Shown here piece after piece: positions 30,608 to 40,009 of a DNA stretch of 64,000 bases; the first letter of the stretch is position 1; each line of letters starts with the position of its first letter. The stretch comes from Akanthomyces muscarius. Its lineage: Eukaryota; Ascomycota; Sordariomycetes; Hypocreales; Cordycipitaceae. The DNA is taken from assembly GCF_028009165.1 (NCBI RefSeq), contig NC_079241.1, forward strand, positions 4,960,001 to 5,024,000. Direction: 5' to 3'. The position numbers were made by a program, and so were the translations under genes. The notes below the pieces were generated by a model. The model worked only from the letters and a program-made list of their open reading frames with translations, was not told the origin of the DNA and did no database searches.

Positions 30608-31716
30608 ATGCTGCACCCAAAGACAGAACACCCTCACTATGTCGACGGCTCGGTTCTATTCGAGCACGAACAAAGAAAATCAACTCTAGTGGTTGTATCA
30701 AATTGGGCAGCTGTGGGAGATTATTCACGTCCCGGTTCCGATTCGTTCGCGCTATATTTCCCTGAGACTATAAGTCTACAGTACGACTACAAGTTGGAGG
30801 ATCAGCTTGGCAAAGATGTACGACAATGGAGATTTTTTGAACTCCTCCCGCTCAAGCTCAAACAGCTTACCGTTCATCTATCCCATTTTTGCTCGTACAA
30901 ATCTTCTCTGGGCTACGAGCGCAGAGTTCTACTGCATCGCCATCTTTCATGGGTTTTCTTGATGGATCAGGTCACGGAGACGATGCCGCTCTATGGGCTG
31001 CACGACACCGCAGGGAAACTCTATCTGGAAAATCTCAAAAGCATCATCGTTGGTGATATAACACACGACATGACCCAGTTCGAACACGAGTGCCCAACGG
31101 ACCTCCTCGACGCAGCCATCCTAGCACAAAGAATTCTTTCAGAAGACCTGATGCCTTTGAAGAAGAGACTCCTTTCTCAGCAGCACATGAGACTATGCAG
31201 CGACTTGCTTGTCCAATTTCTCAACTTTCAGTATCATGAGGGCACAAAGTTCTGTACCGAAGCTTCATCGCAAGAGGTGCTTCAGACAAGAGCCATCACC
31301 GTCGGTGGCTTGTTGCCCATGGCCCTGACGATGTCTTCCACGCAAGCAAGTCAATGAGCGCTCAACAACATTGAGATGATGCAATCCTCGGTATTGCTGG
31401 TTCTTATCAACGACATCATCGGTCTGTATAAGGATCTCAAGGCAGTTGAGCAGCAGAATGATCATACCTGAACCTCGTCAGAGTTAGGATATGAGAGCAC
31501 AATCTTACTGAAAAGGAAGCGCCAAGGCTCTATATAGACAAGCTCAATAGACTGGCTTGGTCGATTGAGTCTTGCCAGTCGGCACTTCCGTCCTTACGAC
31601 TGGGCCTGCAGTCGGAGTAATTGAAGCTAGCATTGAGCTATCTGGACTACCATCTCTTTGGAATCATGGGACAACCCAACAACCGTTATGGATGGAAACA
31701 CAAGAGCAATGTTTGA
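30608..31716 (+). pseudogene. Decayed class I terpene cyclase
   Basis: The ATG at 30608 opens 249 codons, then a TGA (31355-31357) interrupts. The same frame continues with NSE-like metal-binding motif NDIIGLYKDLKA (from 31409). Between about 31435 and 31471 the frame shifts; the next frame carries the typical C-terminus (LTEKEAPRLYIDKLNRLAW, then QPNNRYGWKHK with the conserved Arg-Tyr pair) but contains TGA at 31492-31494 and TAA at 31618-31620 before the final stop at 31714-31716. The intact first part holds an Asp-rich motif, FLMDQVTE (D120). Class I terpene cyclases ionise prenyl diphosphates with Mg2+ bound by these two motifs. Three nonsense codons and a frameshift argue for a pseudogene; no splice model I tried removes all lesions. 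The product type is unknown. No other terpenoid genes flank it. Confidence 0.82.
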
Positions 31717-32736
31717 GTTATCGGTTGGTGGTAGTCTCGTGACTGCGTAAGCACGAGGGGGGGTTGGAAATGGGACGGAAGTTGGGATATTTGGAGCCAA
31801 TAGTTCTAGCAGACCAGTTTCAAGTTTGAGTACGTTTCACACAAAATGGCCAGGAGAGTGAATGCGCCCGTAGTCAGCCCCAGTGCACACCGTTAAGGGC
31901 AGTCAATCCGAAGAGCGGACCGCCAAGATCAGCGGATCGCCAGTTTGGCATTCCGGAATAGTCGGCGCAACGCTCGTCTTATAGCGCGGATGAAGCATAA
32001 TAGAGATTCTAGATTTTCCATTCATTCCGCTAGATGGTCCAATAAATACACGGAATTTTTTATAGGCGCATCTCCACTGTTGGCCCGAATTGGAAGGTCA
32101 CTAGATAGAGTTGATGATCTCTTGTTTCATAATCCCAGAGCCTCTTCTTTACCTTGAGCTTAATTGTTAAAAAAGGAACAGAAAAATAAGAAGCATCTAC
32201 TTTTAGAGAGACAGCGGTGCAAGTCTCCATTTTAATTTCCGTCGGAAAAATTGAGTCCACCAACTTGTGTTGAGCGCATCGCTGAAATTCTATGCGCCGC
32301 TTGCGCTGCGGCGGTCTTCTGGACTGTTCTTATCATCAAGCGCGAAGTAGATTGCCGTTGATCATCGGCCCAGAATCGTTTGTGAAAGTGCGCTTGCTCC
32401 ATGAAGATACCAGAGAGGGCCTTGCGGCGCGCCCTCGTCTTGTAACACACTGACCTTCTATACTAGGAAGACGGGGATGTCCATCCCTCTGTGTCTTGAG
32501 GGTCTCAATGCAAAACTCTACATCTATATTGGAGACGGCCGGGGCTCACATGGGAGGGAAGAGCAGCGTGCAAGTTTGATTTGACGCAGACATACGAGGA
32601 GACCTACGTATTAAGTCCATCCTTCTCCTCGTTCTCTTCGATAAAAAAGAAACGTTGGTTATCATCAGGCAAGGCTTTCAGCATTCTATATTTCTTAAAC
32701 CACACTCTTTTTAGTTATTAAATTGCCTTTTTCGCC
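31717..32736. other. Gap between terpene cyclase remnant and protease gene
   Basis: About 1 kb of mixed composition. Only short open frames occur (for example 31945-32157 plus, 32232-32450 minus), none recognisable. It may hold further degenerate sequence. The last 200 bp form the protease promoter. Confidence 0.35.
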
Positions 32737-33936
32737 ATGAAGTTGCTTACTTCTGTTACGATGCTGGCTTCTGTGGCTCTAGCCGTGCCGCGCTCCTTGA
32801 GCACCCGCCAGACCAACGACAGCCCGCTGGACGTCAGGATCGAGATGGACGGTAACTCCAGGGTCAAGGCCGTCCTAACCAACAATGGCAACAAGGAACT
32901 CCGTCTTCTCAAGACGGGTACCTTCCTGGACCAAGCTCCTGTGGAAAAGGCCAAGGTCTATACCAGCCGTAAGTCGACCAACGCTCAATACAATTCCCCC
33001 CGGCAAGCTTCTCTTTGTATCTCCTTGGCTTCCGGTTCCTTAGTTGCTTCATCATGCTCAAACTTTGCTGATGCTCCCATAGCCATCTACTCTGAAAGCG
33101 CCGTTGATTTCAGCGGTATCCGTCTGCGCGTCGCGCCGTCCAAGCTCACCGCGGCGTCCTTCCAGACCCTCGGCGCCGGCCAGTCCGTCACCACCGACTT
33201 TGACCTGGCGCATGTCCACGACCTCTCTTCCGGAGGCACCTACCATGTCGAGCTATCCGGTGCTCTCTCCACCGCCTCTGGCTCCTCCTCCTCCTCCTCC
33301 CTCGCCGGCTCCGTCCCGTACCGCTCCAACCGTCTGAGCATCACCGTCGACGGACCCGCCGCGAGCGCCGCCGCGTCCGCGTTCCACCTGCAGCGCCGTG
33401 CCAAGATCCAGGACTGCAACGGCACGCAGCTCAGCGTGACCCGGGCCGCGCTGTCCAGCTGCGCCAAGCTGGCCTCCGCCGCCGCCGCCTCTGCCGCTGC
33501 CTCCAACAGCTCCGACGACAAGATGACCGAGTACTTCAAGGCCGCCGACAACAGCACCCGCGGCGTCGTGTCGGGCGTCTTCAGGAGGGTAGCGGCCGAG
33601 TGCGGCTCGACTACGGCGGGCGTCGCCGACTACTACTGCTCGGACCCGTACGACGCCTGCTCCGATGGCGTGCTGGCGTACACGGTGCCGACGCAGAGCT
33701 ACATGGCCTACTGCCCGCTGTACTTTACGGAGCTGCCGCCGCGGACGGAGAGGTGCCACGCGCAGGACCAGGCCACGACGAACCTGCACGAGGTGACGCA
33801 CTTGCGCCAGGTCAAGGGCACCGAGGACTACGGCGGCTACGGGTACGACTTTGTCCAGAGCCTGACCAAGGAGCAGAACCTCAACCATGCGGACACATAT
33901 GCCCTCTTTGCCAATGCCATCAATTTGCGATGCTAA
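32737..33936 (+). CDS. Deuterolysin (neutral protease II, M35 zinc metalloprotease), secreted
   Basis: Exons are 32737-32968 and 33083-33936, giving a 361-residue preproprotein. Residues 1-17 form a signal peptide (MKLLTSVTMLASVALAV). The propeptide ends at a Kex2-type LQRR site near residues 180-183, leaving a mature enzyme of about 178 residues, the normal size. The mature part has the HEVTH zinc site (H313 and H317, catalytic E314), the downstream GTEDYGGYG segment carrying the third aspartate ligand of the aspzincin group, cysteines in family positions and a NLNHADTYALFA segment. The intron (32969-33082, 114 nt, GTAAGT...TAG) contains no stop and is a multiple of three; the spliced frame joins KVYTS to PIYSESAVDFSG, as expected. 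Such proteases are secreted for nutrient acquisition or host-protein breakdown. Confidence 0.93.
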   Translation: MKLLTSVTMLASVALAVPRSLSTRQTNDSPLDVRIEMDGNSRVKAVLTNNGNKELRLLKTGTFLDQAPVEKAKVYTSRKSTNAQYNSPRQASLCISLASGSLVASSCSNFADAPIAIYSESAVDFSGIRLRVAPSKLTAASFQTLGAGQSVTTDFDLAHVHDLSSGGTYHVELSGALSTASGSSSSSSLAGSVPYRSNRLSITVDGPAASAAASAFHLQRRAKIQDCNGTQLSVTRAALSSCAKLASAAAASAAASNSSDDKMTEYFKAADNSTRGVVSGVFRRVAAECGSTTAGVADYYCSDPYDACSDGVLAYTVPTQSYMAYCPLYFTELPPRTERCHAQDQATTNLHEVTHLRQVKGTEDYGGYGYDFVQSLTKEQNLNHADTYALFANAINLRC

Positions 33937-34192
33937 TTTGAGGTTTGTCACGTCGCGATTTGGAAATAGCTTCAAAGGGTTGTGAGTGGGGAGAAGGCTT
34001 CACATATATATAGAGTGGAACCCTGGTGCTGGGCATGCGTGGTTTGGATTGTAGATTTTGCAACCTCGGTGTTTAGTGTCAACTTTTGGTACATAGATGA
34101 ATGCCGAAAGAAGGATGTGGCTGCCTTTGAAGTCTAATCGTGCTTCTATATTGCGCGTTCTATCAGTAATGTGCAATGAGCTTTCCAGCAGC

Positions 34193-35791
34193 TTACTCAT
34201 GCCACGAAATGTAGAGCATGATGCCAGCGCCCAAGGCGACCGCCGCAAATTGCGTGAGCGTCTTTCGCAGCTCCTGCATCTTGTTGGGGCCCGTCTCGAG
34301 CAGTTCGGGAATGACAGCCACGGTGCCTACGTAGAGAAAAGTGCCGGCCGTAAACGGAAGCAGCATATCGCCCCAAGTCTATGTTTGTTAGTTTTCATCT
34401 CGAAAATTACGTGATGTATACCATTACGCGGAATAAAAAATTGGGCGAAAGGAAGAAGAAGCACTTACAAGGCTGGTTCCCCAGAGGCCAGCGTTTCGGG
34501 GCATGCCCATCGTCTCCTCCACGCCGGGGCCTCCAAACTCCTGCACGGCAATGCCGATGAGGGTGCCGAGAAAGGCACCGATGGCGGTGATGAACTGCGA
34601 GCCCATGGCGGCACGCTTGGAGAAGCCGGACTGGACGAGCAGGGCGAAATCACCGACCTCGTGGGGAATCTCGTGGAAGAAGACGGCGACGGTGGTGGTG
34701 GCGCCAATGGTTGGCGAGGCATAGAAGCTGGCGGACATGGCCAGGCCGTCGGTGATGTTGTGGGTGAAGTCGGCGCTACGTCCAGCATCAGCATGACGAG
34801 TTGATATATGTCGGGGGGGGGGAACGTTGCTGCAACTTACATGAGGTTCAGGTAGCCGCCGAGCTTGACGCTCGGGTTAATCTCCTTCTTCTCCTCGACA
34901 ATGGCAACCTCCTTGGCCCCCTTTTTACCCTTGCGGGACTTGACGCTTCCACCAGCAGCATCCACGCCCGTCGCCGCCGCACCCTCGTCCAGCTCCAGCA
35001 CATGCGAGTGGCTGTGGGAGTGACCGCCCGCGCTGCCCGCCGTCGCGATGCGCAGGCCCTTGTCCATGGCCACAAACACCATGAAGCCGACCATGATGGC
35101 CAGGCCGAGCACCAGGTTGCGGTTCGGCTCGACGAGCACAAACTTGGCGCGCTCAGGGTCGTCCTCGCCGACAAAGATCTCGGGCAGCAGGTGGAAGAGC
35201 GTGTCGCCGAGCAGGCCGCCGACGGCAAAGGCCACCATGACGGACAGCGAGGCCGGGTCAATGTTGGTCGGGCAGAGGGCCAGCAGGAAGTTGGGCGGGC
35301 CCGAGATGTAGAGCGTCGCGAGGAGGGCGTTGACGGCGGGCGAGCCGGGGAAGAGGACGGCAAAGAGGCGCGTCGTCAGCGACGAGGGCTGGGCGTCGTG
35401 GTGCGCCTGCTTGGCGGCGCTGAGGTGCTGCACGATGGAGCAGGTCTGTCAAAAGTTTGGTCAGTCAGTCAGTGCTTGGAGGGTTTGTGGCGTCGTTGTC
35501 TTCCACTGCTTTCTCTCGTACACCTGCTCTCGCTCACGCGACCCCTCGCAAGCTGCGCGCACACCACATTGACTGCGCCGGGAAAGTCCATCTTCCATCG
35601 GCAATCTCGAGTCTGGGTCTCTCTCAACACCCTCGCCGTCCGATTCGTACCTGCAGTTCCTCGTCGAGCTGCTCCAAGCTCAAGCTCTCTGCGGCCTCGG
35701 CGGCCATCACGCTCTGTGGAGCTGCATATGCACAGACGGCCAGCACGGCCAGGCAGAGGGCCCAGGTTCGTACTCGAGGGCTAAATGCCAT
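34193..35791 (-). CDS. ZIP zinc transporter of the LIV-1/Yke4 type
   Basis: Moves zinc into the cytosol; Yke4/ZIP7-type members act at the ER. Exons in transcription order are 35791-35651, 35445-34841, 34775-34469 and 34378-34193, giving 412 residues. Seen directly: a signal-anchor-like N-terminus (ALCLAVLAVCAYAA); transmembrane segments such as LSVMVAFAVGGLLGDTLFHL and VLGLAIMVGFMVFVAM; a His-rich cytosolic loop (GGHSHSHSH); and the LIV-1 signature in two transmembrane helices, HNITDGLAM and FFHEIPHEVGDFALL, whose His, Asp and Glu residues bind the metal. The C-terminal helices end at MLYISWHE. The third exon boundary splits an Ile codon (AT|C). ER location is inferred from subfamily. Confidence 0.92.
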
Positions 35792-36399
35792 GGCGAAATT
35801 TGCACTGTTGACTTTCGAGTCAATTTCGTCGATTTAGTTGTTGGAAAAGTAAACAAAAGAAAGTTTTGATGCTGACGGTCAGGTTTAGATGCCCGAGTGA
35901 GGTATCGCGCGACAAGGGGCCAGGTAGCTCGAAAAAAGACGGTGGGTGCGCACGCAGCCGAGTTCCAGATTTGGATCATTCTCGGATCATGGCTCGGCTC
36001 GGCCGCAACACAGATGCAAGTCAGCCCATTAATTAAACCGCGGTAACACAATATGCATGTTTGATTGATGGATGGGAAACATGATTCAGCCGTCAGCTGG
36101 GCGACTGAACTGTCAATTCACATCTACAATTGTCTTTGGCATCACAATAATGTTCATCTTTGAGTCATGTTAAAATGAGTGTTATATTCCGTGTACCCAA
36201 ACAATGCATTATCCAAACAATCCGTTTTGTGAGCCCGTATCCGTTTTCAAGTCTAATTAATCCGAAATCATCAAAATGTGTAAGCGCAGAGAAAAGTAAA
36301 AGCCCCTCAGACAGTGTGATGCTGTAAGGCTACAATGTACACAGAAGATGTGTCAAGCCGCGCATGTAGGCAGCGAAACAAAGGTATTCGTCAACCTAT
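35792..36399. other. Intergenic region, ZIP gene promoter and GH17 3' side
   Basis: The 608 bp between two minus-strand genes are AT-rich in the GH17-proximal half. No gene is supported. Confidence 0.4.
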
Positions 36400-37740
36400 T
36401 TAAAAGGCAGCAACAGCGGCCATGAGAGCAGCGACGGCGGCGGCAACAGAGTTGAGGCCGGCGGCGGAGTTGCTGCCAACGGGAGTGGGAGTGTTGGAGC
36501 CAGCGGGCGAGGTAGGAGTGCGAGAGGGAACAACGCCGGTGCCAGCAGGCTGGCTGTTGGAAGACGGAGAACCGGTGCCGGCAGGGCCGGAGCTGGAGCT
36601 GGGAGCGGCAGAGGTGCTCAGGGTAGAGGGAGCGCCGGAGGTGACGGGGACGCCGGTTTCAGAGGTGCCGGTGGCAGATGTCTGGGTCTGGCTGCCGGTG
36701 GCGGTACCGGTGGCGCTGCCGGAGGCAGAGGTCGACTCCTGGCTGGAGCTGGAGGCGGAGGCACTGGAGGAAGAGCTGGACGAGCCAGAGCCGCCGTTGG
36801 TGTAACCGTCGCACGAAAGGTCAAAGAGAGGCTTGGTGCTCAGGGTGTTGCCGCCGACGACACCGAAGCTGGGCTTGTCAGACTGGCTGGGGCCGCCATC
36901 CTGCATGATGAACCAGAAAACGTTGACCTTGCCGAAGCGGGGGCATCCAACCTCGCGCCAGAAGGTCTGGGCGTTCTCAACGCTAGCCTGAGCCTTGTTC
37001 TCAGACTTGCCGCTGACGGGCCAGCCAGTCTCGGTGATCCAGAGGGGCTTGCCGCCGGTGCCGGTGTTGGTGTTGTCAATGGCGGCCTGGAAGAGCTCCT
37101 TGGCGTTGTCGATGCCGTTGTCCTTCTGGTTCTCATAGTAGGGGTAGGCGTCCATGCCGACCCAGTCGAGCCCGTCGCTCAGTACCTTGTTGGTCGAGTT
37201 GGCAAATGCAGTCCAGGTGTCGACGTGGCCGATGGGGGCCTTCTCGAGGCAGGTGCCCTTGATGGCATCACGGGTCTGCTGGACGTAGTCGAGGAGCACC
37301 TTGGGACCAGCACCAGGGTTCTCGCCGGCGGCCTGGCCAATGGGGGAGTCGCGGTAGAGATCCTCAGAGCCGACAGAGATACCAGCAACGAGGCCGTCTA
37401 GCTTGTCACAGTACTGCGAGGCCGTTTTCTTGAGGGCGGAGATCTCGTTGTCGAACTGAGCCTGGCCGCCGGAAGCCCAGAGGCCGAAAAGGAGGCTGGT
37501 CTTGGTGCTGATGGCAGCGGGAATGGCGGAGATGGGGTCGTTGGCGGTGCCGTCCTGGATCATGGTGTAGAGACGGGCAGAGGTGAAGCCGCCGTTGGTG
37601 CCCTCGAGGCCCTGGGCGTTCTTGAACTGGGCCTCGAAGCTCTGCTGGTTGTTGCCCTTGCTCTCATAGTTGAAGCCTTGGAAGGCAGCGCTGGCGCCGG
37701 TGATGGCGGTGGCCAGGGCGAGGATGCTCGAGGAAGGCAT
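36400..37740 (-). CDS. GPI-anchored GH17 endo-beta-1,3-glucanase
   Basis: Single exon, 446 residues. GH17 proteins of this type (EglC/Scw-like) hydrolyse or remodel beta-1,3-glucan of the cell wall. Seen directly: a signal peptide (about 1-18), an (alpha/beta)8 catalytic domain (about 20-310) with the acid/base motif SVGSED (E126) and nucleophile motif WITETGWP (E237), MDAYPYYE, and FWFIMQDGG. A Ser/Thr-rich linker (about 315-420) suited to O-mannosylation follows, then a hydrophobic C-terminal tail (AAVAALMAAVAAF) typical of a GPI signal. It is preceded on its 5' side by an unusually long gene-free region. Confidence 0.94.
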   Translation of the reverse strand: MPSSSILALATAITGASAAFQGFNYESKGNNQQSFEAQFKNAQGLEGTNGGFTSARLYTMIQDGTANDPISAIPAAISTKTSLLFGLWASGGQAQFDNEISALKKTASQYCDKLDGLVAGISVGSEDLYRDSPIGQAAGENPGAGPKVLLDYVQQTRDAIKGTCLEKAPIGHVDTWTAFANSTNKVLSDGLDWVGMDAYPYYENQKDNGIDNAKELFQAAIDNTNTGTGGKPLWITETGWPVSGKSENKAQASVENAQTFWREVGCPRFGKVNVFWFIMQDGGPSQSDKPSFGVVGGNTLSTKPLFDLSCDGYTNGGSGSSSSSSSASASSSSQESTSASGSATGTATGSQTQTSATGTSETGVPVTSGAPSTLSTSAAPSSSSGPAGTGSPSSNSQPAGTGVVPSRTPTSPAGSNTPTPVGSNSAAGLNSVAAAVAALMAAVAAF

Positions 37741-38036
37741 CTTGTATTAGGTGGTGTATGTGAGTGTGGCGATAACGACTGTTGTGGCGTATAAGACGTT
37801 GAAGGTGTAAGATACGATGAGGTTTATGGCAACGATTGTATGCAGGAAAAGAACTGCGATGTTGAAGACAAGATGAGAAAACGAAGTATACACAATACAG
37901 AGAAGAGATGAAAAGGAGGAAAAGAGTCAAAGGAGAGCGGGTGCATGAAAGAACCGGGGGCAGCTCGGGTAGAAAAAGGAATCTGGGAGAAGCATCCGAA
38001 TCGAGAGGCTGTGTTCCTTGTTTTCCTTGTTTCCCG

Positions 38037-38078
38037 ACTTGCACTCCTGGCAAGTGGAACGAGACCAGGAGTGCAAGT
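38037..38078. repeat. 14 bp perfect inverted repeat (hairpin-capable)
   Basis: ACTTGCACTCCTGG at 38037-38050 is matched by its exact reverse complement at 38065-38078, with 14 bp between the arms. Confidence 0.85.
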
Positions 38079-38500
38079 AGAGGTACAAGGCAAAGAGGTA
38101 CCTTGGCGGCAGCCCCTGCAGAGGCCACAGTTTTGGCGGCGGCCGGGCCAGTTCAGGGCCCGACGAGCCGCTGTGACGGCCGCGTAAGGAGCCTGCAGTA
38201 GCATCCCAGGAGGGTGTCCTGGCCCCACTGCCAGGCCGCAGTGCGATGCAGAGGTACGAGCGGAGCAAGTTCTTCTACCAGCTGCTTCTCTCCACTCGGC
38301 GGCACAGGCTACCTGACTACGCATGTTTGCACGTTCCACTCCACGGCTGCACTGCTTCCACCATCCACGGCGCGGCCACAGGGCATGCATCCACTAACAC
38401 CATCCCACGCTCAGCACTGGAACCGCCCGTATCGCATCCCGCCACCACCGTCAGCCGGCCGGGTCTCCCCTGAGAGCTGTTCTTGTTCCTTGCAGCGCAT

Positions 38501-38526
38501 CCACAGTGCCACAGTGCCACAGTGCC
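38501..38526. repeat. Short tandem repeat, ccacagtg units
   Basis: Three directly adjacent copies of an 8-9 bp unit (ccacagtg) in the noncoding gap. Confidence 0.7.
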
Positions 38527-40009
38527 AACTGGCCTGCGTTTCTTTTTTTGGACTCTGAGTTTTCTTCTCCTTGCTTTTCGGCTTTGCCTAGCGGCTGGCG
38601 CTATAAGATTTTTGAAACCCGCGTTCCTCGTGCAAACACGACGAAGAAAATAGTTCTCCTTCGTTTCCTAGGTCACAGCATAGCATGCTCGGACAATAAA
38701 GAAGAGCCGGAGATTGAAATAATAGAAGGGGAAAAAAACAAAGCCACCTGATTGCATGTCTCTACCGACCGATTCTGCATACCAGCTGCAACAAAGCCCA
38801 GGCCGCTGTAGGAATACGAGCCCCATCACGTCATAGCGCCCTCCTAGCCCACCCGTGCTGTCCTGTGCCTGTCCTGGCCTGGTCTGGTTCGCTCAAGCCG
38901 GGCCGGAGGATATCACAGCACAGCAAATCGAACGCCACTGCCTGCCATCACAATACTCGCAGCCCGGCACTGTTGAATTCCTGCAGGATCTCCTCGTGAT
39001 ATTTACAGGACAGTTCTACTTTGGAGTATACGAGGTTCGCTCTGCCGATAGCCACGCACCATGCCTCATGACCTCGGCACTCTTTAGGACGCATCCATCG
39101 GGCAGCTGCTCAATACATGGACAGACGAAAATGGGAAGAAACATACCCTGCGCTCTTTGTCAACACTGTACATTCGTCTCTAGCACTTGGCACTGTACGC
39201 GCGCGCATCACCCATTCAACATGAGCCCACAACCGCTCGTGCGATCCTATCAAGGTGGCCAGCCACCTGTCAGGTCGACGCTGTGGAACGGCCGTCAGCC
39301 AAAAAAGTCTAAAATCTCTACAATTGCCGTTTTCCACTTGACCAATGCGGCCATCCCCCAGCCTGGGAGACACACAACAAAAAGTCGAGACTATTCTTGC
39401 CCACACATTCTATCCGCCGCATCTCCACCACACACTGCCTGGGCTGGCTGCTTGCTCCGCTGCGCTGCGCTTCACCACTCAGAGCGACGATTCATTGCTG
39501 CCCGCTGACGCGTCACTGGGCCACGAACCGGAGTGTCCTATTTATACTCTATCATCTACGGATACTGCTAACAGATCTCGTCAAGCGTGTACCGCAGTGT
39601 ATCTTGTAATAAGCTGCTGTCCGCCCACTCACTCACTGCTCGCTCACAACTTGTCGAGCGGAGGTGGCTGGCTGCGTAGCAACCACTCGCTGGAATGTGT
39701 CTCGTCACAAAACATGTCCACCGCCCCGGAGTTAATCTTGCTCGGCATAGTGCCGGATTGCAAGACACTCAAATCCCATTGTCCCGTAAAATTGCCCATT
39801 GTGCTTTCATTTGCCAGCATGCTTTCACATCATGTACATTGGAGTACCCTTCGACCCTACTACATCTGCTCATTTCTGCCTGGTGCGGAAGTGCTGTGTA
39901 CACACTTGTCAACGCACCACATAGCCATCATTTCAATTACAAAACACGTCTGCACTGCTGTCGCCCTGTTTATACATTCATGCATGCATTTCTCATACTA
40001 GCCATCCGG

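Larger units (their letters stand above)
37741..40009. other. Long gene-poor region upstream of the GH17 gene
   Basis: Nearly 2.3 kb without a supported gene; open frames such as 38855-39508 and 39345-40001 (plus) have no recognisable protein features. A perfect 14 bp inverted repeat lies at 38037-38050/38065-38078, about 300-340 bp upstream of the GH17 start, and a three-unit ccacagtg tandem repeat at 38501-38526. The right half may include the Tsc1 3' UTR. Confidence 0.45.

Noticed and set aside
38855..40001. Plus-strand open frames 38855-39508 and 39345-40001 in the gene-poor gap
   Set aside because: Cys/His/Ser-rich low-information translations, overlapping each other, with no domain, intron logic or fungal codon bias.
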